From Lunularia cruciata (taxonomy: Eukaryota; Streptophyta; Marchantiopsida; Lunulariales; Lunulariaceae), in contig OX419757.1 of NCBI GenBank assembly GCA_948567375.1, positions 37,138,001-37,202,000 of the forward strand: a DNA stretch of 64,000 nucleotides, written 5' to 3'. Position numbers and translations under genes: made by a program. A model generated the notes under the pieces. It had not been told where the DNA came from and made no database searches. It saw only the letters and a program-made list of their open reading frames with translations. Positions 21,303 to 32,261 of the stretch are shown here, piece by piece (within the stretch, counting starts at the first letter, position 1; each line of letters starts with the position of its first letter).

Positions 21303-21479
21303 GGGAAGTGATATTTCCACACCCTGTTTTTTATATCTCCACACCCGACATGTATCCTAGCGATGACGTTGGCCCTCACTAACGACGAAAATAGGTGTCC
21401 TCGTATCGACGGCGAATGGAAGCATACCGCAAATGGGGTGTGGAAATATAAAGAAAAGAGTGTGGAAATATCAATTCTC
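21303..21479. mobile_element. MITE-like element with ~45-bp terminal inverted repeats (177 bp)
   Basis: The left end GGGAAGTGATATTTCCACACCC...TATCTCCACACCC is matched in inverted orientation by the right end GGGGTGTGGAAATATAAAG...GTGTGGAAATATCAATTCTC. Roughly 40 of 45 positions agree by eye. The centre is more GC-rich and non-coding. The target duplication is unclear (TA on the right, AA on the left), so the superfamily is not assigned. Confidence 0.75.
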
Positions 21480-22449
21480 TACTATCAATTATATAAATAT
21501 CTTTGGAAGAAAACAGATATTTGTTGAGACTTTAGCCATCCGGTCCTTGCCTACTCTTAAGCTCTGATGAGGTGCGGGAAGGAATTTTAAGTACAGAAAC
21601 ATGAATACGAAATGTGTGTAACATGAAATAGAAATTTTTAATAAACTCATCAATCAGATTTAATAATTGTAAATCATAAGTCAGTTTTTAACTATCAAAA
21701 GGGCATCATAAGTGACATAATCACATCAAATTGTCGTATACGGTTTTCCACCTGGATTACGTTCATTTATCCACCTACACTATTATTGGATATGAGTATT
21801 CTTTTTGAACTAAAATGATTCCTTGTAAGAAAGGTACTTCAATTTCAAATTCATCTTACTCGGAATAACTTATATAAGAAGTTTCAATAACCTTGCTTTC
21901 TGCACATTTTTATATATGTTAGTATAGTTTTAAAGAAGAGCTACAAGTAGGATATCTTTTGAGATAACCTTTTGAATAAATCAATCTGTCCTTCAACCAG
22001 TCAATTGAATAGTTTTTTAGGTTATTTTCTGTTTTCTATTAATTTAATATGAATAGAAATAGTTTTTATAATGGTTTTGCAAGGAAATTTAGTTGTGAAT
22101 TATGGACATCTTGATTTTCACCTCAATTACTTAGCAGAAAGATTTATGCTCCATAAGGTGTGATCCAAACTATAAAATAAGTAAATTTGGAAACTATTTT
22201 GATGAAACAAATGACTCGTTCTAATTTACTTACAAAGTATTAAAATTAATTTTTGAAATAAGTTTCAAATATAAGGGAAATCAAATAGAAACTATAAATA
22301 AAAGATCAAAATGAACTAAGTAGGTATGTATATGTATGTACTTTTAGAATCACTATAAAATAAATTTTGAATTTATTAGTATAAATACTATGTGAGTACC
22401 ATGTTTTGTCATTATATATAATGATATATTTTAAGGGGAATGTTAAATT
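21480..22449. other. AT-rich intergenic DNA
   Basis: No coding signal or repeat structure that I can support. Confidence 0.5.
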
Positions 22450-22819
22450 CACCATCTATTTTACTTACCAACCCAACCTACTCTAGTGTAAGTGTATTGA
22501 CTTTACATTCATCACATGATGTATTAATTACTACAAACTCTAGTCTTGTGTCATAGTCTCAAGCATTGATTACTACAAACTCAACTTTAGTGTCCTAATC
22601 TTGTGTGACTAATACCACAATCTCAATGAGATTGTCTCTTGTGAGTAATGCAATACTTGTTGATATTCTAGTGACAATGTACCATTGTCTTGTTGAGAAG
22701 ATGATACATGAATAGTATGGTTTAGGGTCATCAAGGAAGTGCAAGTAGAAGAGACATTTAAATAAGATTGTTGAGAAGACAATAAAAGAGCAAAATGGGT
22801 TAGGATAGAAGAGATATTT

Positions 22820-22861
22820 CAACAATATCACTCTTGATTTTTTTCAAGAGTGATATTGTTG
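22820..22861. repeat. Perfect 18-bp hairpin with 6-T loop
   Basis: CAACAATATCACTCTTGA (22820-22837), six T, then its exact reverse complement (22844-22861). Confidence 0.85.
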
Positions 22862-23149
22862 TGATTACTTTTTCCTCAACTCAAACTTCAAGGCTACAGG
22901 CAATAGCATATTTGCTCAAAAGCCTCAATCTTAACTAAGGAGATCAAAGCAAAAAGTAGTGCAATTTTTAGAAGTGAATTGATCATAAAACTATAGCTAA
23001 TAGGAAGGTACAAGAATCCAAGTAGAAACTTGTGAAGATTTATGGATAATACTGAACTTACCTTAAAGATGCTCATGAGCTTTTAAGACAAAATTACATA
23101 ATGTTATGCCCATAATAAGATAGGTTATATAGAGGCATTAATGTTTGCA

Positions 23150-23480
23150 ACTTTGCACTTTGAATCTTGATGTTGTGTGTACATCCATCGCTACACAACA
23201 TACATCGTTTTCAACATCACACACTATAGAAACACAACTCACACATAAGTCATACATGGACTCTAAAGTGCCACAATTAATCAATTCCGCTGCTCACACA
23301 CTAAATCAGATTAGTGCTTGATCTGTCACTCAATAATCTGCCAACAACTAGGCACTGATTACAATCAAGCCACACACACTATAGCTAAGAGATTGTAGGT
23401 GACGCTCATCGGCTTTCTGTCCACTCTAGCCAAGAACTCAAAGGTGAAACAAAAAAGACTACAACAACAACACTAGGGGA
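23150..23480. repeat. Dispersed repeat F, copy 1 (partial)
   Basis: Shares ACAACATACATCG, CACATAAGTCATACATG, CTCTAAAGTGCCACAAT and CACTCTAGCCAAGAACTCAAAGG with copies at 28286-28965, and in part with 24130-24560 and 57980-58675. It is non-coding and AT-rich, and could be an LTR or an element arm. Confidence 0.65.
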
Positions 23481-24129
23481 AAGAGCAACGTGTAACTTGC
23501 CGTCACAACATGCACTCTCATGGTCTGCATGTCATCACTTTTTGCCTCACCAAAGAGAAATATAGGTAGTTTGACTAGTCATCATTCCAACCTCACTACC
23601 AAGAGCACACTAGAGCATCATTGCTCTAAATTTAGGGCACCTCACACAAACACGGTGCACAAACAAGAAGAAGAGAATGGAGGGCTTCCAATCACAAGAA
23701 GGCTAAACAAAAACCTTTCATCTCATAAATCAACATTGGATTGGCTTTATCACCATTTGGCATTTGACATAATATGAGTACCTATCTACTTCTTGAGCTA
23801 CAAGGATCACCAAGAATGGGATCAAAGTTCTTCTTGCCAAAATCTGACATAAACCCTTCATAAAATCTGATGTAAAATCTGACATAAATCTCTAAAGATG
23901 ATTGACTGCAAGATCCTCCATTAACTCTTGACTTGAGCTAAATTGGGAAAATATGTTTTGTCCAATCTTTAATTTGCAAGAGTAGGTTCCTAATTCCACT
24001 CTCAATTTCACTTTTTGAGCTCAACTCGCATCAAATTGGTCTTGTGTTCATCTCCTAAGCTCATAACTACCGCTTGAGGTCGACTCTCTTTGGCTCCAAA
24101 TTTGGCCAACAATTCCGCACACAATCACT

Positions 24130-24560
24130 CCTAAGGAAATAAAAATTGTGATCAAGGTACAACAATCCACCGGGCTTGGAGATACCACTGCCACCCTCAA
24201 TTCCTACACCTTATCTTCCCTTGAGTCTCACTTCTCTATTGTAATCTATCATATTTGGTTACACAACTTGAATCACACTCAATCAAATAAGAACTTGATC
24301 TATCACTTAATAATCTACCAACAACTAGGCACTAATTATATTCAAGCCACACCCACTCTAGTTAAGATACTCCAAGTGACCTCACAAGCTTTTTGTCCAC
24401 TCTAGCCAAGAACTTGAAGGCTCAACAATAGAGAAGTGAGCTTTTTGGAGCTGCACTCCCTTGGTATACTCTTTATTTTGACCTAGGTCTCACAACAATG
24501 GCATACCCAATGGTGTGAATGGTGCAAGTGACGATATAGGTAGTACAAGCTCCCTTCATT
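24130..24560. repeat. Dispersed repeat F, copy 2
   Basis: Contains GGAGATACCACTGCCACCCTCAATTCCTACACC, CCAACAACTAGGCACTAATTA and CCACTCTAGCCAAGAACTTGAAGG in the same order as copy 4 (57980-58675). Confidence 0.65.
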
Positions 24561-25620
24561 TTGAACTAAGCAATAGTGTTATACTTATGAAGCAATAGGC
24601 ATTGAGCACATGAGGAAACTTGTCTTTATTAATGAAAATTCATATATTCTTCTACGAGAATAGAGACCAATTCAAAGTATGATGCAAAACTCTTAAAACA
24701 ACTATCTTGAAAATTACAAAAGAATCCCAAAAGAATCTCATAAGCTTGAGCATTTTTTCCACACTCCTTTCATAGAGGTATCTAAAGTAAGCTCCAACTA
24801 CTAAGGCTTGAGTATTAAAGGCCTATTGTCTTTTATCATGTAGCTACCAATGCTATCAATTGGAAATTGTGTTTCTCTTTGATCTATTTCTGACACATTC
24901 TCCATCAATTAGTTATATTCATACTTGGTTTACAACTTTGGGCCATAGGCAAGAACAATGAAGCATGATAAATTGGTCTCAAGGCATGCTAATATCTTTG
25001 CTTTTTGAACAAAAGCACATGTAGGATTAGCTTCACTTATTGTAGCTATCAATGTGATCTTAAATTGCACATAACTTGAAGACATATTGGTGTGGTCATG
25101 GCATCTTTTTTGCTAATGAAGATAATGTTTACCGCAACCTCCAAATATGCCCAATGCCTAGTTGACCACTAGCCACTTGATTGATCTGATACCCCAAGTT
25201 GAGATAGAGGCAATTGAGCTAGCTACAATTATGTCACAAGGGTCTCAATGAGATTTTAGTATTATTCAAATGAGATTGTGAAACAAGTGACAATGGTACT
25301 ATATCACACAAGAGAATCTCAATGAGAATGTGCTATTGTGTCGCGTGAGTCTCAATAAGACTCTAGTATTATACAAATGAAACAATGAAACAAATGATTT
25401 TGGTATTGTATCACACAAGGCAATTTCAATGAGAATGTAGTATTATGACACAAAATTTGAGTTTGTAATAATCAATGCACAAGACTATTACACACGACTT
25501 GAGTTTGTAGTAATCAATACATTATATGATAAATGCAAAGTCACAACAACTACATCTAAAAAGAGTAAGGCATGATGATTTAGTAAACAAGTTAAGTAGA
25601 TTTCCTATTTCCCTATTTAA

Positions 25621-28220
25621 GCCATATACTACAATATATTTTATCCTCTACGTGATTTGTTCTATCAAGGACCAAGTTGCTAAATGTAACCACTATAGGA
25701 ACTTGTAGTGAAAAAAGGTCAAAGTGAGTAAAGTTAATGAGCATATGAAATCAACAAGTACTAAGCATGATTCAGAGTGCATTTCAATGAGCTTTGCATG
25801 GTTTGAAGTCATGTCATGTATTATATGTATGTTGAGGTAGCTATCTTTTTAACTTCAAACAATGCTTTTCTTGCTCTTATATAACTTCTCTTAGTAAGAG
25901 CAATGTCTATCTTTCTCCTATTTATTTTCTCAAATTTTGGTACATCAAATACATAATAATATATCGATATGTATAATAGATGTAAGCATGATACAGATTT
26001 TATTTTTATTTTTTTTGTTCTTTTCATGTTAAGAAATTTTGTTTCCACATATGATTAATATGTCTAATCTTGAATCAAATTTCAGCTCTCTCAAATTTGG
26101 TATTTATAAATTAAAAACCTACTGATTGTGACAAAGAGAAACCAATAGATTTTGTTTTGTAGGTTGTGCTCATAGAATTTATAAGATTTGAAGGAAATAA
26201 AAAACAAAAACATTGTTTTGTAATAAGTTATCTTTCACGATAATAGCTTGACATACATGAAATAGTATAGAAAATAAGATGGAAGGCTAGAACAACCTAA
26301 ATCTTGGAAGATAACATAGATTGATACTAAATTTGGCTATATCAAAAGACATGTCACAAAGAATGAAGAAATAACACATTTCTACTTACATTAAGAATAA
26401 TAATACATTTTTTATTTGAACTAAAATAAATAATAATATTTTATCATAAGTACATATTGATAGGTTAATAAATTTTCTACTTATAATAAGTATGGTATAT
26501 GTAGAAACCTATAAATTTGTAGTGTATATATATACACCTTGTAATAATAATGCATTGATATTTTTTTCAAATAACATGATATTGGTTTATCGGGGATAAT
26601 TATATGTTAGTTGTCTTCTTTTCATTATTGCAAATGGACCATTATATGCCAGAGAAAAAAAGTTATTTTACCCTTAAAAGTGAGCAATAAATACAAAATT
26701 TTAAGAAATAGGCAATGGTCCATTCTAAATTTGAATTTTGCATGGCATGTACAAATATTACATAGTAAATATTAGAATTTGTCTTTTTTTCATTTTTATA
26801 AAGAAATAATGAAAGTATGATATCTAATTATTTGTAGAGTTCTACTATAGGCATATATCAATAATTAGATACACAAATATAGATATAAACTGTTATTATA
26901 TTTTTCATCAAGATGAAATCATTCCATTTATTTCAAATACATTATGGAAACTCATGTTCCATTAAGCCTCATTCACAATGAAAGCACAATGTGTTTTCCA
27001 TGATGCCTCCAAGCTAATTGGAAGGTACTAATCTAAACTAAATTATTCTGTTGTATATGAAACATCATTGTGGACTTTTCCCTTTGCCTCTTTTTTCTTT
27101 ACCATGTCATATAAGCATAGTGCTTGTGAACCTCTTACTTGACCCATTGACCAAGATATAGTATCACCATTTAGTCCAATTAGGACCTTTGTTCCTACAA
27201 CTTTAAGTGTCATATGGGAAGTTGAGTAAGTCCATCTCGCCATTAAGTTTTTGCTCTTTATAGAAATCTAAACTTAGGCTTCACTTTTATTGCTAAGAAA
27301 GGCAAGTCTTTGCAATCAAGAGTTACCTAACATGATAGTTATATACTACCTTTAAAGTTCTATAGCTTCAATATTCAAACTAAGCCAAAGAGTACAAAAG
27401 TCTTATCTCAACATCAAAATAATTATAAAAACTACAATCTTAAGACCTTTATAATATTTGAATAGAAAAATATGTCAAAGCCCAAGGTTTGTATTAAATA
27501 TTCATAAACAAGTCATCTTCCAAATAATTCAACTTCCATGATATTGGGAGAAACAAACTACAAATTAGAGAATTTGCTAGAAATTTCATTATCACAAACA
27601 AGAGCATACTTCATGATTAGTAAGATCTCCTCCTTTATCCAATGAAAAATCATACTTATGTTAGCCATTGATCCAAAATCATCTACCTATCTATCATGTC
27701 ATATTTGGCTTGTTCTATGAAAGTATCATGTATGGTCTAAAGGATGAGAAATCTACTTTTAAGTTGCAAGCAATCTGGAAAAATGAGTTTATGTTAATGC
27801 AACTTGCAAAACCTCAAGGTAGTAAAGAACTTACTTGTTTTTTATCTATTGTTGTGAATTTTTTACAAAGTACCTTGTACATACTTAACTATTGAGAAGA
27901 ATGAAAAACTGATTATGGTCTAATAGTCAAAGGTTGTCATTCCTTTAATTCTCAAGAAAATGTCAAATAAATCCTCACAATAAATCCTCCTTTTTATTAT
28001 TGTTATGCTTACATGCCTCTATACTATAACCACAAGGAATATAAATAGTTACAAAGGTGTACTTCCTTGTGATGAAAAAGTCATTGAAATTTTGTTTGTC
28101 ATTTGGATTGGCAAGAAAGTATTATATAATAATTAAAATATTCTTAAACTTGTGGTCTATTCTTGCGATAGCTCATCTTGCTACATGTGAATGATACCAA
28201 TCCTTATTATTCCCATAACA
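25621..28220. other. AT-rich DNA, no supported gene
   Basis: Very AT-rich. Short open frames (for example 25821-26048 minus, 27043-27243 minus, 27668-27895 plus) have no motif and a composition expected by chance. Confidence 0.5.
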
Positions 28221-28225
28221 CATGT

Positions 28226-28227
<2 letters not shown>

Positions 28228-28278
<51 letters not shown>
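28228..28278. repeat. (TA)n microsatellite
   Basis: About 25 uninterrupted TA units directly next to a copy of repeat F. Confidence 0.97.
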
Positions 28279-28280
<2 letters not shown>

Positions 28281-28285
28281 CTAAA

Positions 28286-28965
28286 CAACATACATTGCTA
28301 TCAACATCATACCCTATAGAAGCACAACTCACACATAAGTCATACATGAACTCTAAAGTGCCACAATAATCAGTTCACTCTTCCACTCAAATCACACTCA
28401 AATTAAATTTGTACCTTTTCCTCCACTCAACAACCTAACAAAAATCAGAAACATATTATAATCAAGCATGGATTACAATCAAACCACACCCACTCTAGCT
28501 AAGAAATTTGAGATGATGCTTATTGGCTTTTATTCACCATAACCAAGAACTCAAAGACTCAATGTTAGAGAAGTAAGCTCTCTAGAGTTGCACTTCAAAG
28601 GTATATTCCTCTGCTCAACCTATATCTATAGCTCTAATAGTGCCATTGATGGTACATTTGACAGTGCAAATGATGTAAGTGATGGTAGGTCTCACTATGT
28701 AATCAACAGACCTAACATGAAACGTGGCCACCATCATGTAGTTCATGAGCAACTACCAAAATAACTATGATTGCCAACATTACTACTCCAATGTCCAAGA
28801 AAACAAGCCTTGGCATTACAAATTTTGTGATAATTATCATGCATATATACATAGTTACACAACATACATCATTGTCAACATTATACAATATAGAAGCACA
28901 ATTGACATATAAGTCATACATGAACTCTAAAGTGCCACAATCACCTCCTAGCTGGTGGTTATGAC
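28286..28965. repeat. Dispersed repeat F, copies 3a and 3b
   Basis: The ~90-bp block ACAACATACAT...AAGTCATACATGAACTCTAAAGTGCCACAAT occurs twice here (28286-28375 and 28858-28945). The intervening sequence matches copy 4, including the CACCATCATGTAG-TTCATGAGCAACTACCAAA segment. Confidence 0.7.
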
Positions 28966-29699
28966 CTTTTAACTCTAAAAATTCATCTATTCCAAATATA
29001 TGATATACCCTATAGTGGGCCAAGATCAAGAGGCTAGGTACTATTGAGCCCTACTATTAGTTGCATGTCTACAATCTATATCATCTAAAAAATGAACTAA
29101 TTATAAGTCAAGTATATCTAGGACATAACCATTATCAGTGAGGAACCATTGCGAGAGGAGGAGTCAAACATACCATATGTCATCCTCTAGAATAGATATC
29201 ACACACCAACATAGAAGCAACTCCACCAAAAGAGCCATATAATATACACCACAAGCCTTTATGTATAAGTGCCAAGCTTGGGTCCATATTGCCATAAATG
29301 CTTAGGAGGTAGCATGGCACATAATTGCACACATGATCCTTCTTAACAACACCATCATGTCCTTCTAACACAAGGACTCCAAAAGGCAAAACGTCACACA
29401 CTTTCAAGATAGTGCAACATGTAGTAACATCAAGTGTCATCAATGCAATCTACTATAGATATATAATCACCTAGATGAAATTGGTGGATTGAGGATCCAT
29501 AATCTCCTCCTTGAATAGTAGCATAATATAAGTTATCCTTATGTGGAGCAATCACTAATTTCTCAAGGGCCATCAACATCCTTCTCCAAAAGATATTTGC
29601 TCATTGAGAACATGCGCTCATCCACATATATAGATCATCCAAGTCCAAAACTATAGTAGCATCACAAAAAATGGCTGTAGGTAAATCTGGATCTCATCC
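28966..29699. other. Degenerate AT-rich sequence left of element E
   Basis: No domain recognised. By position on the minus strand it could be the 3' part of element E, but no LTR could be identified. Confidence 0.4.
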
Positions 29700-30384
29700 A
29701 TGGAGTAAAAAGTAAGGAGAGAAGGATGCTAAGGAATCTTGTTGGCTAAATTGTCCAAGCAAAGTAATTGGAGATCCCAATCTCCTAAGTGGCATCTTTA
29801 CAAACCATACTTATGCAATCCTCTCTTCACCATCTAAACCACTATCTTTGCTAAGCTATTAGACTTAGGATGATTTTAGGAGATAGTTTGATGATCAATC
29901 AAGGCCTTATCATACAAGACCTGAAACTCCTCCAAGAACTTTATACCTTGATCAATCAAAATCTCAATTGATGCACAAAAATGACTAAGAATTTGATCCA
30001 AAAACAAGTTAGTCATCCTTTCATTGGACTTGTGAGGATGTGGCACCAACTCAATCCACTCAAAGAAGTGTTCAACCATAACCAAAACATACTGGTGATG
30101 TCTCATAGTCAATAGCAAAGGTCCAAAAAAGTCCAAACTCCAATGGTAACCCAATCCCATGATAGGTAATAGGTGTAATTGGGGCATAAAAGTATTAAAT
30201 GATGCTCTAACTTGGTCACAAACCACACATTTGACAACAAAATACTATACATTGATTTGCATGTTGTGCCACCAATAATGAATTTGGAGTAAGCTATATG
30301 TATGCTTTACTCCAAAACTTCCTAGCTCCTCATGAGCATGACATACCAACTATGGTCTTTAAGATAGAAATGGTACTACTTGCA
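29700..30384 (-). pseudogene. Integrase fragment of gypsy element E (3' half)
   Basis: Minus-strand reading gives a gypsy integrase region: GGTTCKSM and an integrase start with MGLGYHWSLDFFGPLL, then LVMVEHFFEWIELVPHP and IDQGIKFLEEF (the D-Q-G-x-x-F block of the catalytic core). The frame is broken upstream. The RNase H part of the same element continues on the other side of element B at 36285-37025, so B is inserted between them. E differs clearly from the A and B families. Confidence 0.75.
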
Positions 30385-30389
30385 CTCTA
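30385..30389. other. Left target-site duplication of element B (CTCTA)
   Basis: CTCTA at 30385-30389 is repeated exactly at 36280-36284, directly outside the two LTR ends of B. Confidence 0.92.
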
Positions 30390-30862
30390 TGTAATACCAA
30401 GGGTTAGCCATATGATCTAGATGTGAAGTTTGGTTTGGTAACTTCTAGAATGATGTTATACAGGATGGTCAAAATAGATCAGAAAGATGTATCACTAAAA
30501 GGAGACTTCTACTAATAGAGTAGGAACCAAAATATGCCTGAAATCTTTGAAGGCAATTTTGGAGGCCTAAACGGATGAATTAGGCCTCGAAAATGTGCAC
30601 GTTTCGCCCAACAAAGGAAAGGCTGGCCTTCCCTCCTCCCTGCTTTGTCTTGTTGAGAGCTTTCCAATGGTACCTTACTCACGTGATTCTGAGATTCCTA
30701 CAAGAAGATTCCCTAAAAGATTCTTTCCGGTCAAAGCTTGTTTGACCAACCAGATAGGACCTAGACCAAACAGGTCACCCATCCAAGTAAGTAATCCAAG
30801 GGTGGAGCTTGCTGACATGTCACCTATCTGTATCCCTAATCCTATGGTGGAACTTCCTTGGA
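30390..30862 (+). repeat. 5' LTR of B, 3'-truncated
   Basis: Aligns with the 3' LTR (35696-36279) from TGTAATACCAAGGG to CTTCCTTGGAG, then joins directly to leader sequence (ATGAACTCACCAAACCCGATG) that in element C lies well downstream of the PBS. Confidence 0.9.
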
Positions 30863-30950
30863 GTGATGAACTCACCAAACCCGATGATTCTACCTGTGGT
30901 GATATATGACAGAGAGTGGGATTTGACGATCTACACTCTATTATGATAAT

Positions 30951-31154
30951 ATGGATATGAATGTCCCAAATCCTCTCCCTTTCAACACTCAAGTAGAAAT
31001 CCGTTATGTAGTGAAGCCAAAAGTGATGTTTAGAGATTTTGTGGTTAGGAATTTTGGTGAGGAGTATTATCAACGAGTGATAGCTTCTGAGGTCCCAATG
31101 GTAGTTCTGATAGTTTGTGCACCTTCCAAAGTGATTATATTGACTTTGTATTGA
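30951..31154 (+). CDS. Second leader ORF of element B (67 aa)
   Basis: Uninterrupted short ORF upstream of gag, starting MDMNVPNPLPFN. Counterparts lie at the same place in element C (49535-49732), with about seven to eight differences, and in decayed form in G. It also resembles the leader ORF of A (PNPLP-x-N; FGEEYYQRVI...P-V-V) and the first leader ORF of C. It remains open while gag and pol around it are full of stops. No known domain recognised. Confidence 0.5.
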   Translation: MDMNVPNPLPFNTQVEIRYVVKPKVMFRDFVVRNFGEEYYQRVIASEVPMVVLIVCAPSKVIILTLY

Positions 31155-31187
31155 AGTAGACGTTAATAATTGGGGGTTGCAGGAACC

Positions 31188-32261
31188 ATGGATCCGCAAT
31201 TGCAAGAGCTGGTACAAGGAATGCAAGGGATGCTGAATGAATTTTGAGAGATTAAGATGACCATGGAGACATTACAAAGTCAAGTGCAGATCCTTAGGAA
31301 CGATCAAGCCATGCAAGGAGAAGAGCCGTCTCAAAACCCAATACCTGCAACCAAAGTACTTGGAGAGGCACCCGTGCCTACAAATCCTATCAACGATGAA
31401 GCCACATTGCTACTCCGGATGAAGAAGACCTGCAACATCAAGCCTTACAAGGGGCAGCGTACAATGGGAGTAGTGGAAAATTGGATTTCAAGAATGAATC
31501 GATATTTCCGATTGTTCTCAATAAAGATCACAGAGCATGCTGTAGGCGTGTTTGCATGTGGGTACTTGACCAATAAAGCGCTCACATGGTATGATGCTTG
31601 GGAACAATCCATGTTGGCCAAGAGAAGAGAGGTCACATGGACAACAATGCAAGAAGGACTGTTGAAGAATTTCCAATCGGTGGATTCTGTGCAGATGGCT
31701 CAAACCCGACTATGGGGATTGAGACAGAAGAAAAACGTACAAGAGTATGTGGAGGCATTTTTGGATCTACAAGTTGAAATTACCAACATGAGTCCAGCAT
31801 AGCCTCTCGACAATTTCAAACGAGGGTTGAAAGAGCGGATTTGCCAAGAAGTCATGGTGCAAAATCCTCGCACGGTATTTGAAGCCATTGCTTGTGCGTA
31901 GAGAATAGCAAGAGCATTAGGTGGAGGTGAAGAAGTAGTTCCACCTCAACATTATTGGGCAGAAATGCCACACATGGGTGGACCAGTACCAATGGAATTG
32001 GGCAACCTTCAATTCCGAGATCGAGGAGCACGGCCGCTTCAAGGAGAGCGGGGATGGGTAGAAGAACGAAGAGATGGAGTCCCACAAGGAGAACAACGCC
32101 GTTGTTACAATTGCGGCCGTATTGGGCACATATCTACCAATTGTTGCATTTGTTTCCCTAGAGGCCCTCAGCCTTTGTACAAGCGATCTTTGACTAACAT
32201 GGATAGGCACATTGAAGAAGAGGAGGTGGAAACCACTTTGGAAAACAAAGATTGCCAATAA
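31188..32261 (+). pseudogene. gag: gag of element B, interrupted by stops
   Basis: The gag start is best placed at ATG 31189 (MDPQLQEL...), with a TGA 19 codons later (NEF-stop-EIK). Reading resumes at the ATG at 31257. Capsid-like blocks include VENWISRMNRYFRLF, ALTWYDAWEQ, TWTTMQEGLLKNFQS and VQEYVEAFLDLQ. A TAG at 31800-31802 and another TAG near 31900 interrupt it. The zinc knuckle CYNCGRIGHISTNC (C-x2-C-x4-H-x4-C) is intact near 32104-32145. The early TGA is also present in element C, while element G has TGG there. Confidence 0.88.

Larger units (their letters stand above)
22450..25620. mobile_element. Candidate ~3.1-kb element with long terminal inverted repeats
   Basis: The segment at about 22460-22650 is repeated in inverted orientation at about 25400-25610. 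The core ATGTATTRATTACTACAAACTC is followed by GTCTTGTG and GCATTGATTAYTACAAACTCAA on both sides. Long, imperfect inverted ends without a transposase are typical of non-autonomous Mutator-like or foldback elements. The interior holds a perfect hairpin (22820-22861) and two copies of dispersed repeat F. The right arm also contains a ~107-bp tandem repeat with TCTCAATGAGA motifs (25219-25440). Exact ends and target duplications could not be fixed. Confidence 0.55.

Noticed and set aside
25219-25525. Possible CRISPR-like array of TCTCAATGAGA repeats
   Set aside because: Few irregular copies in plant DNA; it is a tandem duplication in an element arm.
28178-28369. Frame encoding an (IY)n protein
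   Set aside because: Translation of the (TA)n microsatellite.
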